From: Bradyrhizobium iriomotense
Lineage (GTDB): Bacteria; Pseudomonadota; Alphaproteobacteria; Rhizobiales; Xanthobacteraceae
Assembly (NCBI RefSeq): GCF_018129405.1
Contig: NZ_JAFCLP010000027.1
Span: 1-64,000, forward strand
Length of the DNA: 64,000 nucleotides
Direction of reading: 5' to 3'
Each line of letters starts with the position of its first letter. Position 1 is the stretch's first letter. A model generated the notes under the pieces. That model was not told the DNA's origin, ran no database searches, and worked only from the letters and a program-made list of their open reading frames with translations. Below are positions 10,543-20,731 of this stretch, piece after piece. A program made the translations under genes and the position numbers.

Positions 10543-11739
10543 ATGAATATCCATGAATATCAGGCCAAAGCGCTGCTGGGTGAGTTCGGCGTGCCGATCT
10601 CCAAGGGCGTGCCGGTCCTCAAAGCGGCCGACGCGGAAGCTGCGGCCAAGGCGCTGCCCGGTCCGGTCTGGGTGGTGAAGAGCCAGATCCATGCCGGTGG
10701 CCGCGGCAAGGGCAAGTTCAAGGAAGCCTCGGCCGGCGACAAGGGCGGCGTCCGCATTGCCAAGTCGGCCGCGGAGGTCTCTGAATTCGCCAAGCAGATG
10801 CTGGGCGCGACGCTGGTGACCGTGCAGACCGGCCCCGCCGGCAAGCAGGTCAACCGCCTCTACATCGAGGACGGCTCCGACATCGACAAGGAATTCTACC
10901 TGTCGATCCTGGTCGACCGCGAAACCTCGCGCGTCTCCTTCGTCGTCTCGACCGAAGGCGGCGTCAACATCGAGGACGTCGCGCACAACACGCCCGAGAA
11001 GATCGTCACCTTCTCGGTCGATCCCGCCACCGGCATCATGGGCCATCACGGCCGCACGGTCGCGAACGCGCTGAAGCTCTCCGGTGATCTCGCCAAGCAG
11101 GCGGAAAAGCTCACCGCGCAGCTCTACGCGGCCTTCGTCGCCAAGGACATGTCGATGCTGGAGATCAACCCGCTGGTCGTGACCAAGCAGGGCCAGCTCC
11201 GCGTGCTCGATGCCAAGGTCTCTTTCGACGACAACGCGCTGTTCCGTCACCCCGAGGTGCTCGCGCTGCGCGACGAGACCGAGGAAGACGCCAAGGAGAT
11301 CGAGGCGTCCAAGTACGACCTCAATTACGTCACCCTCGACGGCAACATCGGCTGCATGGTCAACGGCGCGGGTCTCGCCATGGCGACGATGGACATCATC
11401 AAGCTCTACGGCATGGCGCCGGCCAACTTCCTCGACGTCGGCGGCAGCGCCAGCGTTGATAAGGTTGCGGCTGCCTTCAAGATCATCACCGCCGATCCCA
11501 ACGTGAAGGGCATCCTGGTCAACATCTTCGGCGGTATCATGAAGTGCGACGTGATCGCCGAGGGCGTCACGGCTGCGGTGCGCCAGGTCGGCCTCACCGT
11601 CCCGCTGGTGGTCCGCCTCGAAGGCACCAATGTCGAGCTCGGCAAGAAGATCATCCTTGAATCCGGACTGAACGTGGTGCCCGCCGACAATCTCGACGAC
11701 GCCGCGCAGAAGATCGTGAAGGCCGTCAAGGGAGGCTAA
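10543..11739 (+). CDS. sucC: Succinyl-CoA synthetase, beta subunit
   Basis: 398-residue ADP-forming beta subunit. The N-terminal ATP-grasp domain opens with [16 protein letters not shown] and has the nucleotide loop [10 protein letters not shown]; the C-terminal flavodoxin-like ligase domain contains [15 protein letters not shown] and [13 protein letters not shown]. With SucD it makes succinate, CoA and ATP from succinyl-CoA. The start overlaps a palindromic ATGAATATCCATGAATAT stretch; a GGGAGCGA site is upstream. Its partner sucD is normally adjacent, but here a DUF1579 gene is inserted with a 4-bp gap. Confidence 0.97.
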   Translation: MNIHEYQAKALLGEFGVPISKGVPVLKAADAEAAAKALPGPVWVVKSQIHAGGRGKGKFKEASAGDKGGVRIAKSAAEVSEFAKQMLGATLVTVQTGPAGKQVNRLYIEDGSDIDKEFYLSILVDRETSRVSFVVSTEGGVNIEDVAHNTPEKIVTFSVDPATGIMGHHGRTVANALKLSGDLAKQAEKLTAQLYAAFVAKDMSMLEINPLVVTKQGQLRVLDAKVSFDDNALFRHPEVLALRDETEEDAKEIEASKYDLNYVTLDGNIGCMVNGAGLAMATMDIIKLYGMAPANFLDVGGSASVDKVAAAFKIITADPNVKGILVNIFGGIMKCDVIAEGVTAAVRQVGLTVPLVVRLEGTNVELGKKIILESGLNVVPADNLDDAAQKIVKAVKGG

Positions 11740-11743
11740 GGCC

Positions 11744-12223
11744 ATGACCCAGGACCATCTCGCCGCATCATCTCCGCTCCCCGAGCACACGCGCCTCGCC
11801 GCGTTCGCCGGCGAATGGGATGGCGAGGAGGTGGTCTTCCCGTCGCGCTGGAACGCGGGCGGGCCGGCCACCTCTCACGTCGTCGCGCGCATGGACCTGA
11901 ATGGATTTTATCTGATCCAGGACGCGGTGCAGATGCGCGACGGCAAGCAGAGCTTCGCCACCCACGGCATCTTCACCTACGACCGCGACGACCGGACCTA
12001 CAAATTGTTCTGGTACGACTCGCTCGGTTACACGCCGCCCTCGCCCGCCTCCGGCGGGTGGGTCGGCCAGACCCTGACGCTGGTGCGCGGCTCGCTCCGC
12101 GGCAATGCGCGCCACGTCTACGAGATCATCAATGAGGATTCCTACTCGTTGAAGATCCAGTTCTCGCCGGACGCGGAAGGCTGGGCTGACGTCCTCACCG
12201 GCGTCTACCGCCGCATCCACTGA
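11744..12223 (+). CDS. DUF1579 family protein between sucC and sucD
   Basis: 159-residue soluble protein with the hallmarks of DUF1579: an opening LAAFAGEWDGEEVVFPSRW, beta-rich body, RMDLNGFYLIQDAVQ, and FTYDRDDRTYKLFWYDSLG. It lacks a signal peptide. Function unknown; the fold is lipocalin-like in relatives. The start is 4 bp after the sucC stop (TAAGGCCATG), so it is almost certainly co-transcribed and probably translationally coupled with sucC; sucD follows after 36 bp. Base composition matches its neighbours, so insertion is old or native to the lineage. Confidence 0.8.
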   Translation: MTQDHLAASSPLPEHTRLAAFAGEWDGEEVVFPSRWNAGGPATSHVVARMDLNGFYLIQDAVQMRDGKQSFATHGIFTYDRDDRTYKLFWYDSLGYTPPSPASGGWVGQTLTLVRGSLRGNARHVYEIINEDSYSLKIQFSPDAEGWADVLTGVYRRIH

Positions 12224-12259
12224 CCCTCTCACTCTGTTAGTTTCGCGAAAGCAGACCTC

Positions 12260-13144
12260 ATGTCCATCCTGATCGACAAGAACACCAAGGTCATCTGCCA
12301 GGGCTTCACCGGCAAGAACGGCACGTTCCATTCCGAGGCCGCGATCGCCTACGGCACCAAGATGGTCGGCGGCACCTCGCCGGGCAAAGGCGGCTCGACG
12401 CATCTGGGCCTGCCGGTGTTCGACACCGTGCGCGATGCGCGTGAGAAGACCGGCGCCGATGCGTCGGTGATCTACGTGCCGCCGCCGGGCGCGGCGGACG
12501 CGATCTGCGAAGCCATCGACGCCGAGATCCCGCTGATCGTCTGCATCACCGAGGGTATTCCGGTCGTGGACATGGTCCGCGTGAAGCGTTCGCTGATCGG
12601 CTCCAAGTCGCGCCTGATCGGGCCGAACTGCCCGGGCGTCATGACCGCCGGCGAGTGCAAGATCGGCATCATGCCCGCCAACATCTTCAAGACTGGCTCG
12701 GTCGGCATCGTCTCCCGCTCGGGCACGCTGACCTATGAAGCCGTGTTCCAGACCTCCCAGGAAGGCCTCGGCCAGACCACCGCGGTCGGCATCGGCGGCG
12801 ACCCGGTCAAGGGCACCGAGTTCATCGACGTCCTCGAAATGCTGCTGGCCGACCCCAAGACCGAATCGATCATCATGATCGGCGAGATCGGCGGTTCCGC
12901 CGAGGAGGACGCCGCCCAGTTCCTCAAGGACGAGGCCAAGCGCGGCCGCAAGAAGCCGATGGTCGGCTTCATCGCCGGCGTCACCGCCCCTCCCGGCCGC
13001 CGCATGGGCCATGCCGGTGCGATCATCTCGGGCGGCAAGGGCGACGCCGGTTCCAAGACCGAGGCGATGAAATCGGCAGGGATTACAGTGTCCCCGTCGC
13101 CCGCCCGCCTCGGCCATACGCTTGCCGAAAAGTTGAAAGGCTAA
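12260..13144 (+). CDS. sucD: Succinyl-CoA synthetase, alpha subunit
   Basis: 294-residue alpha subunit of succinyl-CoA synthetase. CoA-binding Rossmann segment [15 protein letters not shown] (residues 15-29), [19 protein letters not shown], and the phospho-histidine loop [17 protein letters not shown] near residue 250 are all intact. Its product forms the heterotetramer or dimer with SucC. A 137-bp gap before sucA contains a stable hairpin (stem 13206-13214 with 13227-13235), so sucA may be controlled separately. Confidence 0.97.
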   Translation: MSILIDKNTKVICQGFTGKNGTFHSEAAIAYGTKMVGGTSPGKGGSTHLGLPVFDTVRDAREKTGADASVIYVPPPGAADAICEAIDAEIPLIVCITEGIPVVDMVRVKRSLIGSKSRLIGPNCPGVMTAGECKIGIMPANIFKTGSVGIVSRSGTLTYEAVFQTSQEGLGQTTAVGIGGDPVKGTEFIDVLEMLLADPKTESIIMIGEIGGSAEEDAAQFLKDEAKRGRKKPMVGFIAGVTAPPGRRMGHAGAIISGGKGDAGSKTEAMKSAGITVSPSPARLGHTLAEKLKG

Positions 13145-13281
13145 TTCACTTCTTCGTACTTTTCCGGGCGAAGTTTCGCAGCAAATAGGGTAAAGGGTGC
13201 CTGTCGCGCCGAGCCTCTGCCGGGGAGCTCGGCGCCAGCGCCGTTTGTTATGCGCGAACCGAAATCGCCAGGAACTCAAGT

Positions 13282-16239
13282 ATGTCTCGCCAGGACGCGA
13301 ACGCAGCCTTTGCCCTGTCATCGTTTTTGCAGGGCACCAACGCCACCTACATCGACGAAATCTACGCCCGCTACGAGAAGGACCCGTCCTCGGTCGACGC
13401 CGAGTGGCAGGAGTTCTTCAAGAGCCTCAACGACCAGCCCGCCGACGTCCGGAAGAACGCGGAAGGCCCGTCCTGGGAGCGGGACAACTGGCCGCTGTCA
13501 CCCAAGGATGATCTGACCTCCGCGCTCGACGGCAACTGGGCCGAAGTCGAGAAGGCGGTCGGTGCCAAGATCGCCGCCAAGGCGCAGGCCAAGGGTGCCG
13601 AGATCTCCTCCGCCGACGTGCTTCAGGCCACGCGCGACTCCGTCCGCGCCTTGATGCTGATCCGCTCGTACCGCATGCGCGGCCACTTCCACGCCAAGCT
13701 CGATCCGCTCGGCATCGAAGCCCAGCGCAACCGCGAAGAGCTCGACCCTCGCACCTACGGCTTCAGCGAAGCCGATTTCGACCGCAAGATCTTCCTCGAT
13801 CACGTTCTCGGCCTCGAATATGGCTCGCTGCGCGAGATCACCGCGATCTGCGAGCGCACCTACTGCCAGACGCTCGGCGTCGAGTTCATGCATATCAGCA
13901 ATGCCGCGCAGAAGGCCTGGATCCAGGAGCGGATCGAGGGACCCGATAAGGAGATCTCGTTCACTCCTGAAGGTCGCAGAGCCATCCTGACGAAGCTGGT
14001 CGAAGCCGAGGGTTTCGAAAAGTTCTGCGACACCAAGTTCACCGGCACCAAGCGCTTCGGCCTCGATGGCGGTGAAGCGCTGATCCCCGCGCTCGAGCAG
14101 ATCATCAAGCGCGGCGGCAATCTCGGCGTGAAGGAAATCGTGCTCGGCATGCCGCATCGCGGCCGCCTCAACGTGCTGACCCAGGTGTTGGGCAAGGCCC
14201 ATCGCGCGCTGTTCCACGAGTTCAAGGGCGGCTCGGCCAACCCCGACGCGGTCGAAGGCTCGGGCGACGTCAAGTACCACCTCGGCGCCTCCTCGGACCG
14301 CGAGTTCGACGGCAACCGCATCCATCTGTCGCTGACCGCCAACCCCTCGCATCTCGAGATCGTCGATCCCGTCGTGCTCGGCAAGGTCCGCGCCAAGCAG
14401 GACCAGCACGGCGATCCCCCGGACATGCGCATCTCGGTGATGCCGCTGCTGATGCACGGCGACGCCGCGTTCGCCGGCCAGGGCGTGGTCGCGGAATGCT
14501 TCGGCCTGTCGGACCTGAAGGGCTACCGCACAGGCGGCTCCGTGCACTTCATCGTCAACAACCAGATCGGCTTCACCACCTATCCGCGTTATTCCCGTTC
14601 TTCGCCTTATCCGTCGGATGTGGCGAAGATGATCGACGCGCCGATCTTCCACGTGAACGGCGACGATCCGGAAGCCGTGGTGTTCGCGGCCAAGGTCGCG
14701 ACCGAGTTTCGGCAGAAGTTCCACAAGCCGGTCGTGATCGACATGTGGTGCTATCGCCGCTACGGCCACAACGAGGGCGATGAGCCCGCGTTCACCCAGC
14801 CCGTGATGTACAAGCGGATCGCGGCACATCCCTCGACCCTCACTCTCTACTCCAAGCGCCTGATCGCCGACGGCGTGGTCACCGAGGGCGAGGTCGACAA
14901 GCTGAAGGCCGACTGGCGCTCGCGGCTCGACGCCGAGTTCGAGGCCGGCACCTCCTACAAGCCGAACAAGGCCGACTGGCTCGACGGCAAGTGGTCCGGC
15001 TTCAAGATCGCCGACCAGGAAGAGGATGCGCGGCGCGGCGTCACCGGCGTCGACATCGCCACGCTGAAGGACATCGGCCGCAAGATCACCAAGGTGCCGG
15101 ACGGCTTCCGCGTTCACCGCACCATCCAGCGTTTCCTCGACAACCGCTCGAAGGCGATCGACACCGGCGCCGGTATCGACTGGGCGACCGGCGAGGCGCT
15201 GGCGTTCTGCTCGTTGCTCAACGAAAACCATCACGTCCGCCTGTCCGGACAGGATTCGGAGCGCGGCACCTTCTCGCAGCGCCATTCGGTCCTGATCGAC
15301 CAGGAAGACGAGAGCCGCTACACGCCGTTCAACCATCTCGGCCACGAGCAGGGCCACTACGAGGTCATCAACTCGCTGCTGTCGGAAGAGGCCGTGCTCG
15401 GCTTCGAATACGGCTACTCGCTCGCCGAGCCGAACACGCTGACGCTGTGGGAAGCCCAGTTCGGCGACTTCGCCAATGGCGCGCAGGTCGTGTTCGACCA
15501 GTTCATCTCCTCGGGCGAGCGCAAATGGCTGCGCATGTCCGGTCTCGTCTGTCTGCTGCCGCACGGCTATGAGGGCCAGGGACCGGAGCACTCCTCGGCG
15601 CGCCTCGAGCGTTACCTGCAGATGTGCGCGGAAGACAACATGCAGGTGGTCTACCCGACCACGCCGGCGAACTACTTCCACGCGCTGCGCCGGCAGCTGC
15701 ATCGCGAGATCCGCAAGCCGCTGATCATGATGACGCCGAAGTCGCTGCTGCGTCACAAGCGGGCGGTGTCGCGTCTCGAAGAGCTCGCGAAGGGAACGAC
15801 CTTCCACCGCATCCTCTACGATGACGCCCAGATGCTGCCGAGCGAAGCCGTCAAGCTCGTTCCCGACGAGAAGATCCGCCGCATCGTGCTGTGCTCCGGC
15901 AAGGTCTATTACGACCTCTACGAGGAGCGCGAGAAGCGCGGCATCGACGACATCTACCTGATGCGCGTCGAGCAGCTCTATCCGGTGCCGCTGAAGGCGC
16001 TGGTGGCCGAGCTGTCGCGCTTCAAGAAGGCCGAGCTGGTGTGGTGCCAGGAAGAGCCCCGCAACATGGGTGCCTGGCACTTCATCGAGCCCTATCTGGA
16101 ATGGGTGCTGAACCAGGTGAACGGTGTGAGCCGGCGTCCGCGTTATGTCGGCCGCGCCGCTTCCGCCGCGACCGCCACGGGTCTGATGTCCAAGCATCAG
16201 GCTCAGCTGAAGGCGTTCCTGGACGAAGCACTGAGCTGA
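13282..16239 (+). CDS. sucA: 2-oxoglutarate dehydrogenase E1 component
   Basis: 985-residue thiamine-diphosphate enzyme that decarboxylates 2-oxoglutarate and passes the succinyl group to SucB. The N-terminal segment (ALSSFLQGTNATYIDEIYAR, then WQEFF) is the E2-docking region typical of alphaproteobacterial E1o; HRGRLNVL contains the active-site His, GDAAFAGQGVVAECFG begins the GDx(~28)N ThDP motif ending in NNQIGF, and the C-terminal domain includes QGPEHSSARLERYLQ. The chosen ATG gives the family-typical MSRQDAN start. Full length; no disruptions. Confidence 0.97.
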   Translation: MSRQDANAAFALSSFLQGTNATYIDEIYARYEKDPSSVDAEWQEFFKSLNDQPADVRKNAEGPSWERDNWPLSPKDDLTSALDGNWAEVEKAVGAKIAAKAQAKGAEISSADVLQATRDSVRALMLIRSYRMRGHFHAKLDPLGIEAQRNREELDPRTYGFSEADFDRKIFLDHVLGLEYGSLREITAICERTYCQTLGVEFMHISNAAQKAWIQERIEGPDKEISFTPEGRRAILTKLVEAEGFEKFCDTKFTGTKRFGLDGGEALIPALEQIIKRGGNLGVKEIVLGMPHRGRLNVLTQVLGKAHRALFHEFKGGSANPDAVEGSGDVKYHLGASSDREFDGNRIHLSLTANPSHLEIVDPVVLGKVRAKQDQHGDPPDMRISVMPLLMHGDAAFAGQGVVAECFGLSDLKGYRTGGSVHFIVNNQIGFTTYPRYSRSSPYPSDVAKMIDAPIFHVNGDDPEAVVFAAKVATEFRQKFHKPVVIDMWCYRRYGHNEGDEPAFTQPVMYKRIAAHPSTLTLYSKRLIADGVVTEGEVDKLKADWRSRLDAEFEAGTSYKPNKADWLDGKWSGFKIADQEEDARRGVTGVDIATLKDIGRKITKVPDGFRVHRTIQRFLDNRSKAIDTGAGIDWATGEALAFCSLLNENHHVRLSGQDSERGTFSQRHSVLIDQEDESRYTPFNHLGHEQGHYEVINSLLSEEAVLGFEYGYSLAEPNTLTLWEAQFGDFANGAQVVFDQFISSGERKWLRMSGLVCLLPHGYEGQGPEHSSARLERYLQMCAEDNMQVVYPTTPANYFHALRRQLHREIRKPLIMMTPKSLLRHKRAVSRLEELAKGTTFHRILYDDAQMLPSEAVKLVPDEKIRRIVLCSGKVYYDLYEEREKRGIDDIYLMRVEQLYPVPLKALVAELSRFKKAELVWCQEEPRNMGAWHFIEPYLEWVLNQVNGVSRRPRYVGRAASAATATGLMSKHQAQLKAFLDEALS

Positions 16240-16253
16240 ACTTTTTGAACTGC

Positions 16254-16367
16254 GTCATGCCCCGCCTTGTGCGCCATCGCGCACCGGAGCGGGGCATCCA
16301 GTAGCCGTGACGTGAATGCGAACGTCCCGGCTTGCTGGATGGCCTGCTTTTGGCCGGCCGATGACAC
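16254..16367. repeat. Intergenic palindrome between sucA and sucB
   Basis: Imperfect palindrome beginning GTCATGCCCCGCC, with CGGAGCGGGGCATCCAG / CTGGATGGCC pairing, ending GATGAC. It fills most of the sucA-sucB gap without separating them by a convincing terminator. Confidence 0.65.
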
Positions 16368-16410
16368 CTGAATTCATGACCGCTACTGGCGATCCCTTAA
16401 GGAAGAGACC

Positions 16411-17655
16411 ATGACTGAAATTCGTGTGCCGACGCTCGGCGAATCCGTCACCGAGGCCACCATCGGCCGCTGGTTCAAGAAGGCCGGCGATCCCGTCGCT
16501 GTCGACGAGCCCTTGGTGGAGCTCGAGACCGACAAGGTCACCATCGAAGTCCCCGCGCCCTCCGCGGGCACGCTGAGCGAGATCATCGCCGCCGATGGCG
16601 CGACCGTTGCGGTCGGCGCGCTGCTCGGCCAGATCACCGACGGTGCCGGCGCTGCCAAGCCCGCCGCCGCGCCGGCCAAGGCTGCTGCGCCTGCCGCCGC
16701 CGCTGCTTCTGCGCCCGCGCCGGCGCCCGCTGCCGCCAAGGCGCCGCCGGCCGATGCGCCGCTCGCTCCGTCCGTGCGCAAGCTGTCGGCCGAGACCGGC
16801 ATCGATGCCTCCACCGTTCCCGGCTCCGGCAAGGACGGCCGCGTCACCAAGGGCGACATGCTGGCTGCGATCGAGCGCGCCGCGTCCGCGCCGACCCCGG
16901 TCAACCAGCCCGCCGCCGCCGTGCAGGTGCGCGCGCCGTCGCCGGCCGATGACGCCGCCCGCGAAGAGCGCGTCAAGATGACCCGCCTGCGCCAGACCAT
17001 CGCGCGGCGCCTGAAGGACGTGCAGAACACCGCGGCCATGCTGACGACCTTCAACGAGGTCGACATGACCAACGTCATGGCGCTGCGCGCGCACTACAAG
17101 GACGCGTTCGAGAAGAAGCACGGCGCCAAGCTCGGCTTCATGGGCTTCTTCACCAAGGCCGTCGTGCAGGCGCTCAAGGACATCCCGGCCGTCAACGCCG
17201 AGATCGACGGCAGCGACCTGATCTACAAGAACTACTATCACATCGGCGTCGCCGTCGGCACCGACAAGGGCCTCGTCGTGCCCGTGGTGCGCGACTGCGA
17301 CCACAAGTCGATCTCTGACATCGAGAAGGGCATCGCCGATTTCGGCCGCCGCGCCCGTGACGGCCAGCTCAAGATCGACGAGATGCAGGGTGGCACCTTC
17401 ACCATCACCAATGGCGGCATCTACGGCTCGCTGATGTCGACCCCGATCCTGAACGCGCCGCAGTCCGGCATCCTCGGCATGCACAAGATCCAGGAGCGGC
17501 CGATGGTCGTCGGCGGCAAGATCGAGGTCCGCCCGATGATGTATCTGGCGCTGTCCTACGATCACCGCGTCATCGACGGCAAGGAAGCCGTCACCTTCCT
17601 GGTTCGCGTCAAGGAGAGCCTGGAAGATCCGGCGCGCCTGGTGCTCGATCTCTGA
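16411..17655 (+). CDS. sucB: 2-oxoglutarate dehydrogenase E2 (dihydrolipoyl succinyltransferase)
   Basis: 414-residue E2 core of the 2-oxoglutarate dehydrogenase complex. One lipoyl domain (residues 1-75; lipoylated Lys42 in [11 protein letters not shown]), an Ala/Pro-rich swinging arm, the E1/E3-binding domain near residues 118-155 ([27 protein letters not shown]), a second linker, and the catalytic domain ending in [15 protein letters not shown], which holds the catalytic His and Asp. Start ATG follows AGGAAGAGACC. It receives succinyl from SucA and gives it to CoA; SucD/SucC act next. Confidence 0.97.
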   Translation: MTEIRVPTLGESVTEATIGRWFKKAGDPVAVDEPLVELETDKVTIEVPAPSAGTLSEIIAADGATVAVGALLGQITDGAGAAKPAAAPAKAAAPAAAAASAPAPAPAAAKAPPADAPLAPSVRKLSAETGIDASTVPGSGKDGRVTKGDMLAAIERAASAPTPVNQPAAAVQVRAPSPADDAAREERVKMTRLRQTIARRLKDVQNTAAMLTTFNEVDMTNVMALRAHYKDAFEKKHGAKLGFMGFFTKAVVQALKDIPAVNAEIDGSDLIYKNYYHIGVAVGTDKGLVVPVVRDCDHKSISDIEKGIADFGRRARDGQLKIDEMQGGTFTITNGGIYGSLMSTPILNAPQSGILGMHKIQERPMVVGGKIEVRPMMYLALSYDHRVIDGKEAVTFLVRVKESLEDPARLVLDL

Positions 17656-17719
17656 TCCCTGATGCTCTGCGAGCGCCGTCGCCATTCGCGACGGCGCATG
17701 TCGAACCATGGAGGCGCGC

Positions 17720-18469
17720 GTGACGGATAAAGTCGTTGTCATCACCGGCGGCAGCCGCGGCATCGGGCGGGCGACCGCGATTGCGGCGGCCGCGCGCGGC
17801 TTTCGCGTCGTGGTCGGCTATGCCAGCAACAAGACCGCGGCCGACGAAGTCGTAGCTACGATCGAGGCCAGCAACGGCAAGGCCATCGCGGTGAAATGCG
17901 ATGTCGCCGAGGAAAGCGACATCCTCAACCTGTTCAGGGAAGCCGACAAGTTCGGCACGCTCGGGGCGCTCGTCAACAATGGCGGCATCGTCGGCAAGAG
18001 CGGCGTGCGCGTCGACGAGATGTCGGCCGAGCGCATCCAGCGCGTCATGGCCGTCAACGTCACCGGCTCCATCCTCTGCGCGCGCGAAGCCGTGAAGCGG
18101 ATGTCGACCAAGCACGGCGGCAAGGGCGGCGTCATCGTCAACCTGTCCTCGGTGGCGGCCCGTCTCGGCGCACCCAATACCTATGTCGACTACGCCGCGT
18201 CCAAGGGCGCGGTCGATTCCTTCACGGTTGGCCTCGGCTACGAAGTCGCAAACGAAGGCATCCGCGTCGCCGCGATCCGTCCCGGCCTGATCGACACCGA
18301 TATCCACGCTGCCGGCGGCGAGCCCGACCGCGCCCATCGTCTGGCCCACATGGTGCCGATGAAGCGCGTCGGCACCGCCGACGAAATCGCCAACGCCATC
18401 GTCTGGCTGCTGTCGGACGAGGCCTCCTACGTCACCTCAGCCATTCTCGATGTGTCCGGCGGACGCTGA
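17720..18469 (+). CDS. SDR-family oxidoreductase between sucB and lpd
   Basis: 249-residue classical short-chain dehydrogenase. Cofactor loop TGGSRGIGRATA (TGxxxGxG), NNGGIVG, catalytic Ser in NLSSVAARLG, YxxxK as YVDYAASKGAVD, and a C-terminal YVTSAILDVSGGR. The GTG at 17720 has a GGAGG site 5 bp upstream and gives the typical TDKVVVITGG start; the ATG at 17708 is 12 bp earlier and itself overlaps that site, so it is less likely. Substrate unknown; the GR at the C-terminus and sugar-dehydrogenase-like glucose/3-ketoacyl features do not decide it. Position inside the 2-oxoglutarate dehydrogenase genes suggests co-transcription. Confidence 0.88.
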   Translation: MTDKVVVITGGSRGIGRATAIAAAARGFRVVVGYASNKTAADEVVATIEASNGKAIAVKCDVAEESDILNLFREADKFGTLGALVNNGGIVGKSGVRVDEMSAERIQRVMAVNVTGSILCAREAVKRMSTKHGGKGGVIVNLSSVAARLGAPNTYVDYAASKGAVDSFTVGLGYEVANEGIRVAAIRPGLIDTDIHAAGGEPDRAHRLAHMVPMKRVGTADEIANAIVWLLSDEASYVTSAILDVSGGR

Positions 18470-18526
18470 CGCGCCGCGCGGACGCTGACACATCCTCATC
18501 ACGCTAAACCTACGGGACTTTCTCTC

Positions 18527-19927
18527 ATGGCTACCTACGATCTCGTCGTCATCGGCACCGGACCGGGCGGTTATGTCTGCGCAGTGCGCGCTAGCCAGCT
18601 CGGCATGAAAGTCGCCGTGGTCGAAAAGAACGCAACGCTCGGCGGCACCTGTCTCAATGTCGGCTGCATGCCGTCCAAGGCGCTGCTGCATGCCTCCGAG
18701 ATGTTCGAGGAAGCCGGGCACTCCTTCGCCAAGATGGGCGTGTCGGTGTCGTCGCCGAAGCTCGATCTGCCCGCGATGATGAACTTCAAGCAGCAGGGCA
18801 TCGACGGCAACGTCAAGGGCGTCGAGTTCCTGATGAAGAAGAACAAGATCGACGTGCTCAAGGGTACCGGCAAGATTCTCGGCACCGGCAAGGTCGAGGT
18901 CTCCGCCGACGGCAAGTCGCAGGTGGTCGAGACCAAGAACATCGTGATCGCCACCGGCTCCGACATCGCGCGCCTGAAGGGTATCGAGATCGACGAGAAG
19001 CGCATCGTGTCGTCGACCGGCGCGCTGTCGCTGGAGAAGGTGCCAGGCAGATTGCTGGTCATTGGCGCTGGCGTGATCGGGCTCGAACTTGGCTCTGTGT
19101 GGCGGCGGCTTGGATCCGAAGTCATGGTGGTCGAATTCCTCGATCGCATTCTGCCCGGCATGGACGGCGAGATCGCCAAGCAATTCCAGCGCATCCTTGA
19201 AAAGCAGGGATTTGCATTCAAGCTGGGTTCGAAGGTCACCGGCGTCGAAGTGAACAGCAAGGCATTGCTCGCGAAAATCGAGCCGGCTGCCGGCGGTGCC
19301 GCCGAGACCATCGAGGCCGATGTCGTCCTGGTCTGCATCGGCCGCACGCCCTACACGGACGGGCTCGGCCTGAAGGAGGCCGGCGTGGCACTCGACCCGC
19401 GCGGCCGCGTCCAGATCGACCCGCATTTCGCCACCAGCCTGAAGGGCGTCTATGCCATCGGCGACGTCGTCGCCGGCCCGATGCTCGCGCACAAGGCCGA
19501 GGATGAGGGTGTTGCGGTCGCGGAGATCATCGCCGGCCAGGCCGGCCACGTGAACTACGATGTGATCCCGGGCGTCGTGTATACCACGCCGGAAGTGTCC
19601 TCCGTCGGCAAGACCGAGGAGGAGCTGAAGCAGGCGGGTGTCGCTTATACCGTCGGGAAGTTTCCCTTTACCGCCAACGGCCGCTCCAAGGTCAACCAGA
19701 CCACTGATGGCTTTGTGAAAATTCTCGCAGATGCGAAGACCGATCGCGTGCTCGGCGTGCACATTATCGGCATTGAGGCCGGCGAAATGATCCATGAAGC
19801 CTGCGTTCTCATGGAGTTTGGTGGCAGTGCGGAAGATCTCGCGCGCACCTGCCACGCCCATCCGACCCGCTCGGAGGCCGTCAAGGAAGCCGCGCTTGCA
19901 GTCGGCAAGCGGGCCATCCATATGTAG
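18527..19927 (+). CDS. lpdA: Dihydrolipoyl dehydrogenase (E3)
   Basis: 466-residue FAD disulfide oxidoreductase that reoxidises the lipoyl group of SucB and yields NADH. FAD loop IGTGPGGY (residues 9-16), redox-active Cys42 and Cys47 in [16 protein letters not shown]-binding [20 protein letters not shown]-ribityl [20 protein letters not shown], and the C-terminal catalytic [13 protein letters not shown]. Full length with an ATG after a weak purine run. The adjacency to sucAB indicates it serves the 2-oxoglutarate complex; it may also serve others. Confidence 0.97.
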   Translation: MATYDLVVIGTGPGGYVCAVRASQLGMKVAVVEKNATLGGTCLNVGCMPSKALLHASEMFEEAGHSFAKMGVSVSSPKLDLPAMMNFKQQGIDGNVKGVEFLMKKNKIDVLKGTGKILGTGKVEVSADGKSQVVETKNIVIATGSDIARLKGIEIDEKRIVSSTGALSLEKVPGRLLVIGAGVIGLELGSVWRRLGSEVMVVEFLDRILPGMDGEIAKQFQRILEKQGFAFKLGSKVTGVEVNSKALLAKIEPAAGGAAETIEADVVLVCIGRTPYTDGLGLKEAGVALDPRGRVQIDPHFATSLKGVYAIGDVVAGPMLAHKAEDEGVAVAEIIAGQAGHVNYDVIPGVVYTTPEVSSVGKTEEELKQAGVAYTVGKFPFTANGRSKVNQTTDGFVKILADAKTDRVLGVHIIGIEAGEMIHEACVLMEFGGSAEDLARTCHAHPTRSEAVKEAALAVGKRAIHM

Positions 19928-19961
19928 GCTCGCGCCTAGCGACGAATCGGGCGGGAAACAC

Positions 19962-20492
19962 ATGCTGCGCCGCCTTCTTCAACCGGTCTGGGTCCTGCTT
20001 GCGATCGTCTTCCTGATCGAAGCCTGGCTGTGGGACCACCTCGAACCGATCGTCGCGCGGGTTGTCGCAGCCATCCCGCTCGCACGTTTCAAGCAATGGC
20101 TGACGGAGCGCGTCGACGCGCTGTCGCCGGCCATGACGCTGATCGTGTTCGCGGTCCCCATCATTCCGCTGTTTCCGCTCAAGCTGGTCGGCCTGTGGCT
20201 GCTCACGCATGAGTACTGGACCAGCGCGGTCTTCACGATCATTTTCGCGAAAATGCTCGGCGTCGGCGTCACCGCCTTCGTGTTCGACGTCACACGCGAC
20301 AAGCTTTTGGAGATGCACTGGTTCGAGCGGATCTACGATCTCGTGATGAAGGTGCGCGCCAAGGCGCACCTGCTGGTCGACCCGATCAAGCGGCGCATCC
20401 GCGAGCTGATCACCGGCAATGGCGAAGGCTGGTCCGCCCGCACGCTGCGTTTGATCCAGCGTTTCCGCAAGAGCGTGCACCAGGCGCGGTAG
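19962..20492 (+). CDS. Hypothetical membrane protein after lpd
   Basis: 176-residue protein of unknown function. An N-terminal hydrophobic helix (LLQPVWVLLAIVFLIEAWLW, residues 5-24) and two further hydrophobic stretches (MTLIVFAVPIIPLFPLKLVGLWLL; FTIIFAKMLGVGVTAFVF) make it an inner-membrane protein; the last 60 residues are Arg/Lys-rich (VKVRAK, IKRRIRELI, RFRKSVHQAR) and probably cytoplasmic. The ATG follows GGGCGGGAAACAC, 34 bp after the lpd stop, so it is likely the last gene of the operon. No named domain recognised. Confidence 0.7.
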   Translation: MLRRLLQPVWVLLAIVFLIEAWLWDHLEPIVARVVAAIPLARFKQWLTERVDALSPAMTLIVFAVPIIPLFPLKLVGLWLLTHEYWTSAVFTIIFAKMLGVGVTAFVFDVTRDKLLEMHWFERIYDLVMKVRAKAHLLVDPIKRRIRELITGNGEGWSARTLRLIQRFRKSVHQAR

Positions 20493-20517
20493 CTGCCCGT
20501 CACATATCACGGTCCCG

Positions 20518-20550
20518 TAGCCCGGATGAGCGAAGCGACATCCGGGACCT
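20518..20550. repeat. Half copy of the GTAGCCCGG palindrome
   Basis: Contains the arm GTAGCCCGGATGAGCGAAGC and a short inner inverted repeat (CCCGGATG / CATCCGGG), but the opposite GTAGCCCGG arm is missing. It looks like a truncated family member. Confidence 0.7.
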
Positions 20551-20590
20551 TCGTTCGCGGCTGCATATTCGCTGCTCGCCACACATTCGC

Positions 20591-20694
20591 TGTCATCGCC
20601 CGGCTTGACCGGGCGATCCAGTATTCCAGAGACGTCAATCGAATACGGAGAAGCCGCGGCGTACTGGATGCCCCGGTCAAGCCGGGGCATGACA
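20591..20694. repeat. Intergenic palindrome, GTCATCGCCCGGCTTGACC type
   Basis: Outer arms TGTCATCGCCCGGCTTGACC and GGTCAAGCCGGGGCATGACA, inner arms ATCCAGTA / TACTGGAT. Same family as the atpD-atpC element at 30797. Confidence 0.9.
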
Positions 20695-20731
20695 CTGTCT
20701 GTGTGGCGTCAAACCGCGCGTCACACACCCC

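Noticed and set aside
13498-16197. 899-codon minus-strand reading frame opposite sucA
   Set aside because: Shadow frame of a GC-rich gene; His/Asp/Arg/Val-rich with no domain, and sucA fully explains the sequence. The same holds for long frames opposite sucC, sucD, atpA, atpD and priA.
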